A stretch of DNA of 12,098 bases from the NCBI GenBank assembly GCA_002408385.1, contig DHSB01000104.1, forward strand, positions 3,999-16,096, written 5' to 3'. The notes below the pieces were generated by a model that saw only the letters and a program-made list of their open reading frames with translations, did not search any database and was not told where the DNA came from. Of the stretch, positions 1 to 6,332 are shown piece after piece. The DNA is from Myxococcales bacterium UBA5297. GTDB lineage: Bacteria; Myxococcota; Myxococcia; Myxococcales; UBA5297. The number at the start of each line of letters is the position of its first letter. Position 1 is the stretch's first letter. The position numbers and the translations under genes were made by a program.

Positions 1-23
1 GGGACTCGGGCAGGGGACTCGGG
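1..23. repeat. Short direct repeat at the left edge
   Basis: The decamer GGGACTCGGG occurs twice, at 1-10 and 14-23, separated by CAG, giving a 13-bp unit. It is cut by the window boundary, so the number of copies is unknown. It could be the end of a G-rich minisatellite or of a repeat-coded C terminus. Confidence 0.45.
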
Positions 24-177
24 GGCGGCGGACTGAGCTGGCGGCGGGCGTGCGGAGATAGGACACCATGAGCAGGCGAGCGCCGCGGTGATGCGGGCAG
101 GATTCCGCGCGAGTGAGGGGAGCGCCGGCGCGGAACTGGTCGAAGACCCAGCAGGCGGCTCGAGCAAGCGATAAGGC

Positions 178-194
178 CGCCGGTTTCGCCGGCG
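178..194. other. GC hairpin in the leader
   Basis: CGCCGG at 178-183 pairs perfectly with CCGGCG at 189-194 around a TTTCG loop. The stem is only 6 bp and has no following T-run. It may be the terminator of whatever lies to the left or a structured 5' leader of the nuclease gene. Confidence 0.3.
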
Positions 195-276
195 ACTTCG
201 GAGCTAGGAGTGTCGGCCTCTGGCCGGCATCGCTGCCAAGCGCAGTCATTACGAACCGTAGAAAGAGAGGGAAAGA

Positions 277-1581
277 ATGAGAGTGCTCGTAACGTTTCTC
301 GGGGCAAATTCGTACACGGAGGTCGCCTACTTTCTCGATGGGGACGGAGCGACTGGCGAGACCTGTCGGACGCCGTACGTGCAGGAGGCGCTGCTCAAGC
401 TGTTGCCCAAAGGCAGTGTGGACCGGGTCGTCCTGCTCCACACCGCGACTTCGAAGAAGCTCAACTGGGAGCGCGAAGACGGCTTGAAGAGCCGTTTCGA
501 GCGGCTTGGCTTTGCTGACGAGCGGGGCAACCTCAAGCTCATCAAGGCGAGCGAAACGCTCAGCTCCGAGAAGTACTGGGAGTGGTTCCAGGAGCTGCTC
601 GCCTCCATCGGCGATAGGGACACGCTGCTGTGCGACATGACGCACGGCTGGCGGATCATGAGCATCGCGCTCTCCTCGGCGCTGCACTTCCTGCAACGGA
701 CGCGCAGCGCGACCCTCGAGGCGGTCTACTACGGAGTCTGGGACAAGGGCCTCACAGAGCCGTTTCCGATCGTCGACGCGCGGGCCTTCTTCCACATCAA
801 CGAGTGGGCCGACGCGGTCGCGCGCCTGGTCGACGAAGCCGATGCGCGCAAGCTGGCGCGGCTGGCCGAGCAACAGGAGAGCTTTCACTTTCAAGGGCTC
901 GCCGACCCTGAGCTGAACGAGCGGATCGCCGCGGTGACGCGGGCGCTGCGCAACGTCGAGGCGAACGGCGTCGCCGAGGCCACGCGTCGGGCGCTCGAGG
1001 CGATTGCTCGGAAGAAGGCGACCGCAAGGGGCGCTGAGCTGATCCTTCTCGAGTTGGTCGAGCGCAAGTTCGGCGGGCTCGGTTCGGCCGAGCCGGTTTC
1101 AGGGCGCTACGACACGGCCTACTTCCGCACGCAGCTCGCCTTCGTGCGCGCGCTGTTCGAGCACGAGCTGTGGATGCAGGCCTTCACCGCGCTGCGCGAG
1201 GCGACCGCGTCGGTAGCGTTGGCGGGGACGGAGACGAAGATCGATTCGAAGAAGGGCAGGGACGCTCGCAAGAACTGCGACGCCTTCTTCAATACGCTGC
1301 AGTTAGGGGCGAAGTTCGATCCGGAGAGGTTTTCCGGACATGACCGGACCCTCGCCGACGAGGCGCTCGCAACCAAGCATCGCCTCGCTGAGGCGATTGG
1401 CAGCGAGCTGATGGAGCGGCTCGTCCTCGCGACCGGGGAGATGGCCAAGATCCGCAACGGCATGGACCACGCCTGGACGGCCAAGACGCCTACTGCCGAC
1501 TTCGAAGAGAAGGGCAGGAAGAGCCTGAACCTGCTCGGCGAGGTGGCCGAGGCGCTGGTTGCACGGGGCGTCCTCAGGTAG
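277..1581 (+). CDS. csx1: Csx1/TM1812-family CARF-HEPN CRISPR ancillary ribonuclease
   Basis: Predicted 434-aa type III CRISPR accessory protein. Members of this family bind cyclic oligoadenylate made by Cas10 through an N-terminal CARF (Rossmann-like) domain and then cut single-stranded RNA with a C-terminal HEPN domain. The CARF part shows the family opening (MRVLVTFLGANSYTEV, residues 1-16), the invariant-style TPYVQEALLKLL stretch at about 32-43, a VVLLHTATSKKLNWE strand/loop at about 51-65, and the ligand-site motif DMTHGWR at 120-126, matching the family's D-x-THG-[FY]-R. The middle (about 180-380) is helical. The HEPN catalytic R-x4-H is intact at R393-H398 within KIRNGMDHAW. Length and motifs indicate an intact, probably active enzyme. 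The start is supported by the purine-rich AGAGAGGG just upstream. It converges with the Lon-TPR gene across a 75-bp gap. Family assignment is firm; the exact cyclic oligonucleotide size cannot be read from sequence. Confidence 0.93.
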   Translation: MRVLVTFLGANSYTEVAYFLDGDGATGETCRTPYVQEALLKLLPKGSVDRVVLLHTATSKKLNWEREDGLKSRFERLGFADERGNLKLIKASETLSSEKYWEWFQELLASIGDRDTLLCDMTHGWRIMSIALSSALHFLQRTRSATLEAVYYGVWDKGLTEPFPIVDARAFFHINEWADAVARLVDEADARKLARLAEQQESFHFQGLADPELNERIAAVTRALRNVEANGVAEATRRALEAIARKKATARGAELILLELVERKFGGLGSAEPVSGRYDTAYFRTQLAFVRALFEHELWMQAFTALREATASVALAGTETKIDSKKGRDARKNCDAFFNTLQLGAKFDPERFSGHDRTLADEALATKHRLAEAIGSELMERLVLATGEMAKIRNGMDHAWTAKTPTADFEEKGRKSLNLLGEVAEALVARGVLR

Positions 1582-1604
1582 CTGCCGGGGAAGGCGCGCC
1601 CACC

Positions 1605-1632
1605 GGCTCGCGATCGCGCGCGGTCGCGGGCC
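1605..1632. terminator. Hairpin between convergent genes, likely bidirectional terminator
   Basis: GGCTCGCGA at 1605-1613 pairs with TCGCGGGCC at 1624-1632 (9 bp, one G-U) around a 10-nt loop. It sits midway in the 75-bp gap between the stop of the nuclease gene and the stop of the Lon-TPR gene, the expected place for a terminator serving both. No T-tract follows on either strand. Confidence 0.5.
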
Positions 1633-1656
1633 AAGGGCGAAGAGTGCGAGCCGAGC

Positions 1657-3483
1657 TCAGTAGTAGAGCGGGTCGAGGCAGCGCTCGAGCTTGCTCTCAT
1701 CCAATCGAGCGCCCAGGCAACGCATCTCGTCGAGGAGCTGCGAGTGGAAGCGCGAGGCCCGCGGGTGGAGAGCATCCATCCGCCCGGCCAACTCCGCGAG
1801 CTCGGCGAGCGCCTCAGTGCGTTGCCCAAGCTGCCAGCGCACCAGCGCGGCCTCGACGTGCGCGGTGCATCCCAGCCAGGCGACCAGCGCGTCCGTGGCC
1901 GGTGGCGACACGCGTTGGGCCAGCCGCAAGGCTTCGTCGAGTTCACCGATGCGCCGCAGGGCGCGAATCAGCGCGCGGGCGATGCTCACCTCGGGGTGGG
2001 CGACGATCGGCTCCCCACCGCACAGAAGCGCGCGGTGGTAATCCGACGCCGGCTTGCCGAAGAGATCGATGTCGCCCCGGCTCCAGCGCACCGCTTCGGA
2101 GCATCTGCCGAGGACGACGAGCCCGCGAAGCAGGGCATCGGTGTTGTAGCGCTCCTGCCAGCAATCGGGGCGCGGCTGGTGAAGGAGCTTCCACGCCAGG
2201 TCCTCGAAGACCGCGGCCTCGCCGGCTTTCGCCGCGTCGATGACCATTGGGCAGAGCGTCCTGGGGATCTCTGCTCGCAGGTCGTCGCGCCCGTCCTGCT
2301 GGGCGAGGTTCTGGCGCCGAAGAGACAGCGCCCTCGCGAAGTCGCCGCGCATCGAGGCAATGACCGCCCGCATCCCTCGGCATCGGACCAAATTGTGGAA
2401 GTCCGCGTAGCTATTCGGCTCGACCATCATCCGAGCGAGTGTGGCTTCGGCCGAATCGATCTCGAAGAGGTCGATCTCCGTGGCGATGGCCTCGACGCGG
2501 AGGTCTTCCTCGAGCTTCTTGCCGAGCAAGGGTCCGAGCGGCTCGAGCAACGCGAGCGCTCGGTCGTGCAGCGCCTTCGCCTGCTCGGTACGTCCGAGGT
2601 GGCGGTTCTGTGTGCCGAGCTCGGCGAGCAGCCCGGCCTGGTCGGCGGGCGCGGGAAAGGCAGCCAGAGCGGCCTCCAGCGCCCCGATCGCTTCGGCGGG
2701 GCGTTTGCCGCGCACCGACTTCAACAGCTCGCTGAGCCGCAAGAACTCCGCGGCCACCTCGAGCGGGCCGTCAAAGGCCGCCTTGACGGCCTCGTCGAGA
2801 GTCTCGACTCCGTAGACCTTCATGCCTGCCGGCGCCTTGGCGGCATCGAACGGGTGCGCGAGCACTATCGCGTCACGCCCGGCGACTTCCCGCATCGCCG
2901 CAGTCAGCTTGGCGTTAGGACAGTCGATGGGGCGGACAGTCCCGTCGGCGGCGAGCTTGCCGGTGGCGAGTACCGCGCGTCGCGGAGGATTGCCCGACAG
3001 GCGGGCGATGAAGCAGAGGGCCGCTGCCAGCCCGAGAGACTCGCCATCGACCGGCACTTGGTGTCGGAAGACGAGACGCAGCTCAACTGGCGTTTCCAGA
3101 CCGACCGCGGCTCGCGCGAGAGAAAGGGAATTGGCAGCCGCCTCGCGCGCCTTCTCGCCGAGATACCCGGCGCTCGCCGACCGGAGCTCGCAGGCGAGCG
3201 GCAGGACGATCCCGCAGTCGCGCGGCGAGGCAATCCCGCAATCGCTCGGCGAGGCAATCCCGCGGTCGCGCGGCGAGACAATCCCGCAGTCGCGCTTGTC
3301 GACGGTCAGCGCGCTCACCTCGGGCAGCGGCGGAGGGGCGAGAAGCGCCCCGCGGATCGCCCGCGCGAGGGACGCAGCCTCGGGTGAGCAGGCCCCCGTC
3401 GACTGAAGGTGATCGAGCAGGGCTTTGGCAGAGCGAGGGACGCGCACCTCGAGAAGCGCACGCACAGCGGACAGATCGAGCAT
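1657..3483 (-). CDS. ATPase-less Lon-type (S16) serine protease with TPR-like C terminus
   Basis: 608-aa protein predicted to be a serine protease controlled by its helical-repeat part. Residues about 98-240 resemble the proteolytic domain of Lon: VDGESLG (145-151) aligns with Lon DGPSAG, giving nucleophile S149; ATGKLAADGTVRPID (173-187) aligns with MTGEI-x-GRVLPIGG; and K192 in CPNAK is the general base. The Ser-Lys spacing of 43 equals that of E. coli Lon (S679/K722). There is no AAA+ domain, so it should not unfold proteins by ATP hydrolysis. Residues 64-95 are four 8-residue repeats linking a small N-terminal helical region to the protease. Residues about 250-600 are Ala/Leu-rich paired helices of TPR type, a likely ligand or partner sensor. 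AGGAGG lies 4 nt before the ATG. It is the last gene of the sigma-factor operon, 132 bp after the 363-aa gene. Inferred role: cleavage of a neighbour, most likely an anti-sigma-like protein, on infection. The substrate is unknown. Confidence 0.82.
   Translation of the reverse strand: MLDLSAVRALLEVRVPRSAKALLDHLQSTGACSPEAASLARAIRGALLAPPPLPEVSALTVDKRDCGIVSPRDRGIASPSDCGIASPRDCGIVLPLACELRSASAGYLGEKAREAAANSLSLARAAVGLETPVELRLVFRHQVPVDGESLGLAAALCFIARLSGNPPRRAVLATGKLAADGTVRPIDCPNAKLTAAMREVAGRDAIVLAHPFDAAKAPAGMKVYGVETLDEAVKAAFDGPLEVAAEFLRLSELLKSVRGKRPAEAIGALEAALAAFPAPADQAGLLAELGTQNRHLGRTEQAKALHDRALALLEPLGPLLGKKLEEDLRVEAIATEIDLFEIDSAEATLARMMVEPNSYADFHNLVRCRGMRAVIASMRGDFARALSLRRQNLAQQDGRDDLRAEIPRTLCPMVIDAAKAGEAAVFEDLAWKLLHQPRPDCWQERYNTDALLRGLVVLGRCSEAVRWSRGDIDLFGKPASDYHRALLCGGEPIVAHPEVSIARALIRALRRIGELDEALRLAQRVSPPATDALVAWLGCTAHVEAALVRWQLGQRTEALAELAELAGRMDALHPRASRFHSQLLDEMRCLGARLDESKLERCLDPLYY
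3199..3294 (-). repeat. Four in-frame 24-bp tandem repeats in the Lon-TPR gene
   Basis: Four consecutive 24-bp units encode the octapeptides RDCGIVSP, RDRGIASP, SDCGIASP and RDCGIVLP (residues 64-95), consensus [RS]-D-[CR]-G-I-[VA]-[SL]-P. The copies are alike in DNA as well as protein, which points to recent expansion or gene-conversion-like upkeep. They lie just before the protease domain, where a linker of variable length would be tolerated. Confidence 0.9.
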
Positions 3484-3566
3484 CGATCCTCCTGAGAGCC
3501 CTCGAAGGAGCCCGATTGTTTGACCACGAGGGCAGAGTGCTCCGTGGCGCTCGTTGCGGGCTCATC

Positions 3567-3591
3567 GCCCGGTCGGTGAGCGCGACCGGGC
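3567..3591. terminator. 9-bp-stem hairpin between the 363-aa gene and the Lon-TPR gene
   Basis: GCCCGGTCG at 3567-3575 pairs perfectly with CGACCGGGC at 3583-3591 around a 7-nt loop. It lies in the 132-bp spacer after the 363-aa gene. With no T-run it may act as a partial terminator or RNA-stability element that lowers or uncouples expression of the protease relative to the upstream operon genes. Confidence 0.45.
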
Positions 3592-3615
3592 ATTGGCCCG
3601 ACCTCCGGCCGGCGT

Positions 3616-4707
3616 CTAGCCCAACTCCACGATCTCTTCTCCCGACTCGACCGGAATGCGAAGCCGGGCCTTCGGTTGGCGGAACTGCGGAGCGCCGAGC
3701 GACCACTCGAACGAGCCACACGCGGCCGCGCTCTTGCCGCCGGGCAGTGGAGGTTGGCCTTCGACCTCGAGGGTCGGCGGGCGCCGATGCGCAGGCGCGC
3801 AGCCTTCGCGGTAGTCGACGTAGAGCATCTCGTCGTCCGCCGTGACCACTGCGCTCTTGGCCTCGGCCACGAGCCAGGTTTCTTCGGTTGCCGCCGCGAG
3901 CGCCTGCGCCTGACGCTGCGGATGGCTGCGGCGAATCCGCGCGAACAGCGGGATGACCTCGGCGAGCGGGCGCTCCTCACACAGGGCGCTCGAGCGAGCC
4001 GCTTCCGGCCGCCCCGACTCCAGGGTCCGCTCGGCATCGATGAGCTGCTCGAAGTGTCCCCGGGCCTCGGGAAAGACCGCGAGCACGCGGGCGGCGATCG
4101 CGAGGCTGTCGAGGGAGTCGGCCGGCAGGTCACAGCCCTTGCTCCACCACCAGAAGCGAGCGCGGTAGGCCGGGGCCATCCAGAGCGCGCGCGCCGCTCG
4201 TCGCTCGCCCAATGCCAACGTGCGCCAGACCTCGGGCCGCACCAGCTCGTCGAAGGACTCCAATGAGGCGTCGAGCTCGGGGGGCAGCGCGGGGTTGGAA
4301 AAGGCCGCCCGCGCGCCCTCGAGCACCAGCTCGATCGAATCGCGAAGCTGAAGGGCGCTGGCGACTCGCTCCTCGAGCGCGGCCCGATCGGCTTCTGAGA
4401 CCAGGGCGAGCTCTGGGGCCAGCTCGGCGATCTCGGCAGCCGCGTCGTCGAGCTCATCGGGGCAGACGGCTCGCGCGGCCTCGAGCAGCGCGCGGCGGGT
4501 CTTCTCCGGCAAGCCAATCGCATCTGCGCCGCCCAGCAGCTCTTCGGCCTTCGCTCGGGCGCCACACGCAACCAGGGTCCCGGCCGCCTCGAGCGCCTCG
4601 AGCGCCGCGGTGCGCAGCTTGTCGCCTTCGGCCGCCTGCACTCGCGACAGCGCATCGGCGAGCTGATCCGCGGCCTCATCCAGCAACGCGTCGTCAGGCT
4701 TCCACAT
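3616..4707 (-). CDS. Unknown helical protein, candidate anti-sigma or protease substrate
   Basis: 363-aa protein I do not recognise. Residues 1-280 are mostly amphipathic helices rich in Ala, Leu and Glu, with a Trp-rich patch RARFWWWSKGC at 182-192. Residues about 280-363 look beta-rich (SAVVTADDEMLYVDY near 285-299, then a Pro/Gly loop, then ARLRIPVESGEEIVEL near 347-362). No transmembrane segment, signal peptide, zinc motif or catalytic signature is visible. The start at 4707 is chosen because AAGGAG lies 7 nt upstream; a longer frame reaching 4770 would overlap the upstream gene by 77 bp instead of 14. Its place in a tight operon with an ECF sigma factor and just before a Lon-type protease makes it the best positional candidate for the regulated anti-sigma or protease substrate, analogous to CalpT. 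That is inference from context only; no sequence likeness to MazF or to known anti-sigma domains is seen. Confidence 0.75.
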   Translation of the reverse strand: MWKPDDALLDEAADQLADALSRVQAAEGDKLRTAALEALEAAGTLVACGARAKAEELLGGADAIGLPEKTRRALLEAARAVCPDELDDAAAEIAELAPELALVSEADRAALEERVASALQLRDSIELVLEGARAAFSNPALPPELDASLESFDELVRPEVWRTLALGERRAARALWMAPAYRARFWWWSKGCDLPADSLDSLAIAARVLAVFPEARGHFEQLIDAERTLESGRPEAARSSALCEERPLAEVIPLFARIRRSHPQRQAQALAAATEETWLVAEAKSAVVTADDEMLYVDYREGCAPAHRRPPTLEVEGQPPLPGGKSAAACGSFEWSLGAPQFRQPKARLRIPVESGEEIVELG

Positions 4708-5353
4708 TGCGGTGCTCCTTTGCGACCAACTCGAGCTCGACCAGAGTGCCAGCATTGCGGTGGCCGGCACGCTCGCGGCTCATGTCGAGCCAGCTCGCCG
4801 AGAAGGTGCGCCCGGGCTCGCGCCGATAGCAGGAGAGAAGGCGCACTTGCCCGTCTTGTTCGAGGACGCCAACGGCGACGCAACGGCGGGAGTCGAGCGC
4901 CTTGATGCGCACGTGGTCGTCATGGCGGTAGGCCAACAGCCTCAACCCGTGCCGCGAAGGGTTCTCGACGCACCAATGGATGGCGGAAGCGGCGGAGCGT
5001 CGGTAGCCGTCGAGCACTTCGCCGAAGAGGTGACCGATGCGTCCGAGTGCCCGCTCGTCGGGGCACTCGGCGCAGACCACATCCTCCGTGGGCGCCTTCT
5101 CGCACAAGCGGCATCCCCCGGCTTCCGCGAGTCGCCTCAGCGCCAAGTCGCGCCGACGTGAAAGGTCGTGGTCAAGCTCGGGAAGAAGCTCGGCCCAGCG
5201 TTCGGGGTCGTCATTCGCTTGAAGCTCCCGATAGGACAGACCGGCGAGCCGGAATACGTGCTTGAACAGGTGGCCGTGGGCGGCGCGCGCGCTGATGAAG
5301 CCTTCGACGCGTAGCTCGACAGGCTCACCTCCGCCAATACGTAGTCGAGTCAT
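4694..5353 (-). CDS. Unknown protein with C-x2-C-x9-C-x2-C motif, possible RNase-fold toxin
   Basis: 219-aa protein of unknown family. A probable zinc knuckle C81-x2-C84-x9-C94-x2-C97 lies mid-protein. The N-terminal region contains HGHLFKHVF (26-34), and the C-terminal half has alternating strands (HVRIKALDS 147-155, CVAVGVLEQDGQVRLLSCYRRE 158-179). The pairing of an early H-x3-KH with a later strand-turn-strand block loosely recalls small barnase/EndoU/colicin-E5/RelE-like (BECR) nucleases of phage and toxin proteins. This is a weak impression, not an assignment. It starts at an ATGA overlap with the sigma-factor stop and ends 14 nt inside the next gene, so all three should be translated together. 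It could be a toxin, a sigma-binding regulator or a nucleic-acid-binding partner. Confidence 0.78.
   Translation of the reverse strand: MTRLRIGGGEPVELRVEGFISARAAHGHLFKHVFRLAGLSYRELQANDDPERWAELLPELDHDLSRRRDLALRRLAEAGGCRLCEKAPTEDVVCAECPDERALGRIGHLFGEVLDGYRRSAASAIHWCVENPSRHGLRLLAYRHDDHVRIKALDSRRCVAVGVLEQDGQVRLLSCYRREPGRTFSASWLDMSRERAGHRNAGTLVELELVAKEHRNVEA
4715..4720 (-). promoter_or_regulatory. Ribosome binding site that sets the 363-aa gene start
   Basis: AAGGAG on the minus strand lies 7 nt before the ATG at 4707. It lies inside the coding end of the upstream 219-aa gene, as expected for translational coupling, and argues against the longer start at 4770. Confidence 0.75.
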
Positions 5354-6003
5354 GACAGCGTCCTCTCCTGGGTCTCAGACGCGCAGGCTTCGCGGAACCT
5401 GACGAAATGCTCGGCGAGTCGCTTGCGTATCTGGTGCGCGTTGGCCTGGCTGATGCCAATGGCCCGGGCGAGCTCGGTCCAGGTGGCGTCGGGGTCGTCG
5501 CGGCGAGCTGCGAGAAGCGCTCTGCCCGCCGGATAGTTTTGGCCGACCCAGGCCTCGAATTGCCGCAGCTCATCGCGCAGCGCGACCTGTTCGTCGAGTT
5601 TTCGCGTCTGCGGCAAGTCGGCGAGAGGCGCAGCATCGTCTTCGCTGGCCAGCGAGCCTTCATCGGCAGTGGTCCCGAGTGGTGAGCGCTTGAGCCTGCG
5701 CTGCCTGTCGAGAAGCTTGCGCGTCTTGGTCGTCTTGAGCCAGGCGAGCAGCGCGGTCACGGGCCGCTCGACGCTCGACGGGTCGCAGGGCGGATGGCGG
5801 AGCAAGCTGACGAAGACATCGTGTGCGAGGTCCTCGCGCTCTCGCTCGGGGATTCGCCATTGCCCGCAACCGGCCTTGAGGAATTCACGCAGCTTCGGCG
5901 CGATGGGCTCGAGCGCCTTGGCAAGCTGGTCGCGACCCGCGTTGTCGATGGCGAGCTGCAGGAACTGGCGGATTTGCCGTTCGTCGGATGAGTCGAAGTC
6001 CAT
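5350..6003 (-). CDS. ECF-type RNA polymerase sigma factor
   Basis: 217-aa sigma factor of the small, two-domain (sigma2-sigma4) type; it directs RNA polymerase to specific promoters. Region 2 covers about 30-107: EREDLAHDVFVSLLRHP (55-71) fits the core-binding 'ED..Q..F..L' helix, and VTALLAWLKTTKTRKLLDRQRRLKR (82-106) fits the -10 recognition helix ending in a basic stretch. After an acidic linker (108-138), region 4 spans about 140-205 with a helix-turn-helix TWTELARAIGISQANAHQIRKR (174-195). A GGAAGGGG purine stretch precedes the ATG. It overlaps the 219-aa gene by ATGA. No regular transmembrane anti-sigma follows, unlike most ECF operons; instead unknown soluble proteins and a Lon-like protease do, which suggests control by proteolysis in the cytoplasm. 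ECF factors often activate their own operon, but no GGAAC-type -35 is evident upstream. Confidence 0.88.
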   Translation of the reverse strand: MDFDSSDERQIRQFLQLAIDNAGRDQLAKALEPIAPKLREFLKAGCGQWRIPEREREDLAHDVFVSLLRHPPCDPSSVERPVTALLAWLKTTKTRKLLDRQRRLKRSPLGTTADEGSLASEDDAAPLADLPQTRKLDEQVALRDELRQFEAWVGQNYPAGRALLAARRDDPDATWTELARAIGISQANAHQIRKRLAEHFVRFREACASETQERTLS

Positions 6004-6117
6004 ACGTGCCCCTTCCCACGGTTGCCAGCGGTTTACTACTCGACATCGGCATCCGGCAACTGGGGAAGGAGGGCAGAGCGGGCCGCTCTGGGGTCTTGGT
6101 CCGAGCGGCGATTTGCC
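6004..6117 (-). other. Spacer between the zinc-finger gene and the sigma gene
   Basis: This 114-bp gap contains no gene. It carries the hairpin at 6074-6090 and could hold the main promoter for the sigma operon. On the minus strand TTGCCG is followed after 15 nt by TAGTAA, a poor match to a sigma-70 promoter. Short inverted hexamers GTTGCC/GGCAAC flank the same area. None of this is strong enough to call a promoter. Confidence 0.35.
6074..6090. other. Perfect palindromic hairpin upstream of the sigma gene
   Basis: CAGAGCG at 6074-6080 pairs with CGCTCTG at 6084-6090 around GGC; as double-stranded DNA it is an 8+1+8 near-palindrome (CAGAGCGG/CCGCTCTG). Downstream of the zinc-finger gene and about 70 bp before the sigma start, it could be a terminator, or an operator for a dimeric regulator. 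Confidence 0.4.
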
Positions 6118-6324
6118 TCAGTGCGGCCTCGGCGGCTTGGGGGCGAGCAGGAGCGCCCAGCCCATCTGATCGGTGAACTCGGCGGTATTGGGCAGGATGT
6201 GGGCGCAGCGCACTGTTGCCGAGATGCGCGTCTCGCGGGCTTTGCTGACCGCTACGAAGCCGCGCCCGTGGCACAACGGGCACTCCTTTCGCTCACAGAC
6301 CACCGAGATTCCGCAGAGCCACAT
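6118..6324 (-). CDS. Small zinc-finger (DnaJ-type CxxCxGxG-like) protein
   Basis: 68-aa protein starting MWLCGISVVCERKECPLCHG. The segment CPLCHGRGF (15-23) matches the C-x2-C-x-G-x-G zinc-binding repeat found in DnaJ-type and many small regulatory zinc fingers. C4, C10 and C39 are further candidate ligands, so one zinc site is plausible. The ATG at 6324 is chosen because a perfect AGGAGG lies 8 nt upstream; the frame runs on to 6363 but without a comparable ribosome binding site. It is the first gene on the minus strand, 114 bp before the sigma gene, and divergent from the 888-aa gene. It may be a small regulator, a sigma-binding protein or a nucleic-acid-binding accessory. The real function is unknown. 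The match of ribosome binding site and motif makes a chance frame unlikely. Confidence 0.62.
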   Translation of the reverse strand: MWLCGISVVCERKECPLCHGRGFVAVSKARETRISATVRCAHILPNTAEFTDQMGWALLLAPKPPRPH

Positions 6325-6332
6325 GGCCGGTT

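Larger units (their letters stand above)
1..276. other. Leader region upstream of the CARF-HEPN gene, no confident gene
   Basis: This stretch holds no open frame I would call a gene. All three forward frames close early (stops at 34-36, 59-61 and 69-71), so any one could be the C-terminal end of a gene lying left of the window. A 27-codon open stretch (ATG 91, stop 172-174) and a 7-codon one (ATG 68, stop 89-91) follow, but neither resembles a known protein. There is no repeat-spacer pattern of CRISPR type and no tRNA-like fold. The last bases before 277 carry a purine-rich AGAGAGGG stretch that serves as ribosome binding site for the next gene. The promoter of that gene should be here or further left, but I see no convincing -35/-10 pair. 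Confidence 0.55.

Noticed and set aside
1..276. tRNA, rRNA or riboswitch in the leader
   Set aside because: No cloverleaf, conserved rRNA segment or known aptamer core could be found; only one short hairpin.
3199..3294. 24-bp repeats as a CRISPR array
   Set aside because: The units are directly tandem without spacers and lie in frame inside a coding gene.
1744..3387. 547-codon open frame on the + strand over the Lon-TPR gene
   Set aside because: It is the antisense shadow of the protease gene in GC-rich DNA. It has no ribosome binding site or domain likeness, while the minus strand carries Lon motifs and AGGAGG.
4708..4770. Longer N terminus for the 363-aa protein
   Set aside because: The added residues are Ser/Trp-rich shadow of the upstream gene, and AAGGAG supports the start at 4707.
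3315..4883. 522-codon minus-strand frame across two genes
   Set aside because: Arg/Ser/Pro-rich low-complexity translation running through the 363-aa gene, the spacer and the Lon start in another frame; typical GC shadow.
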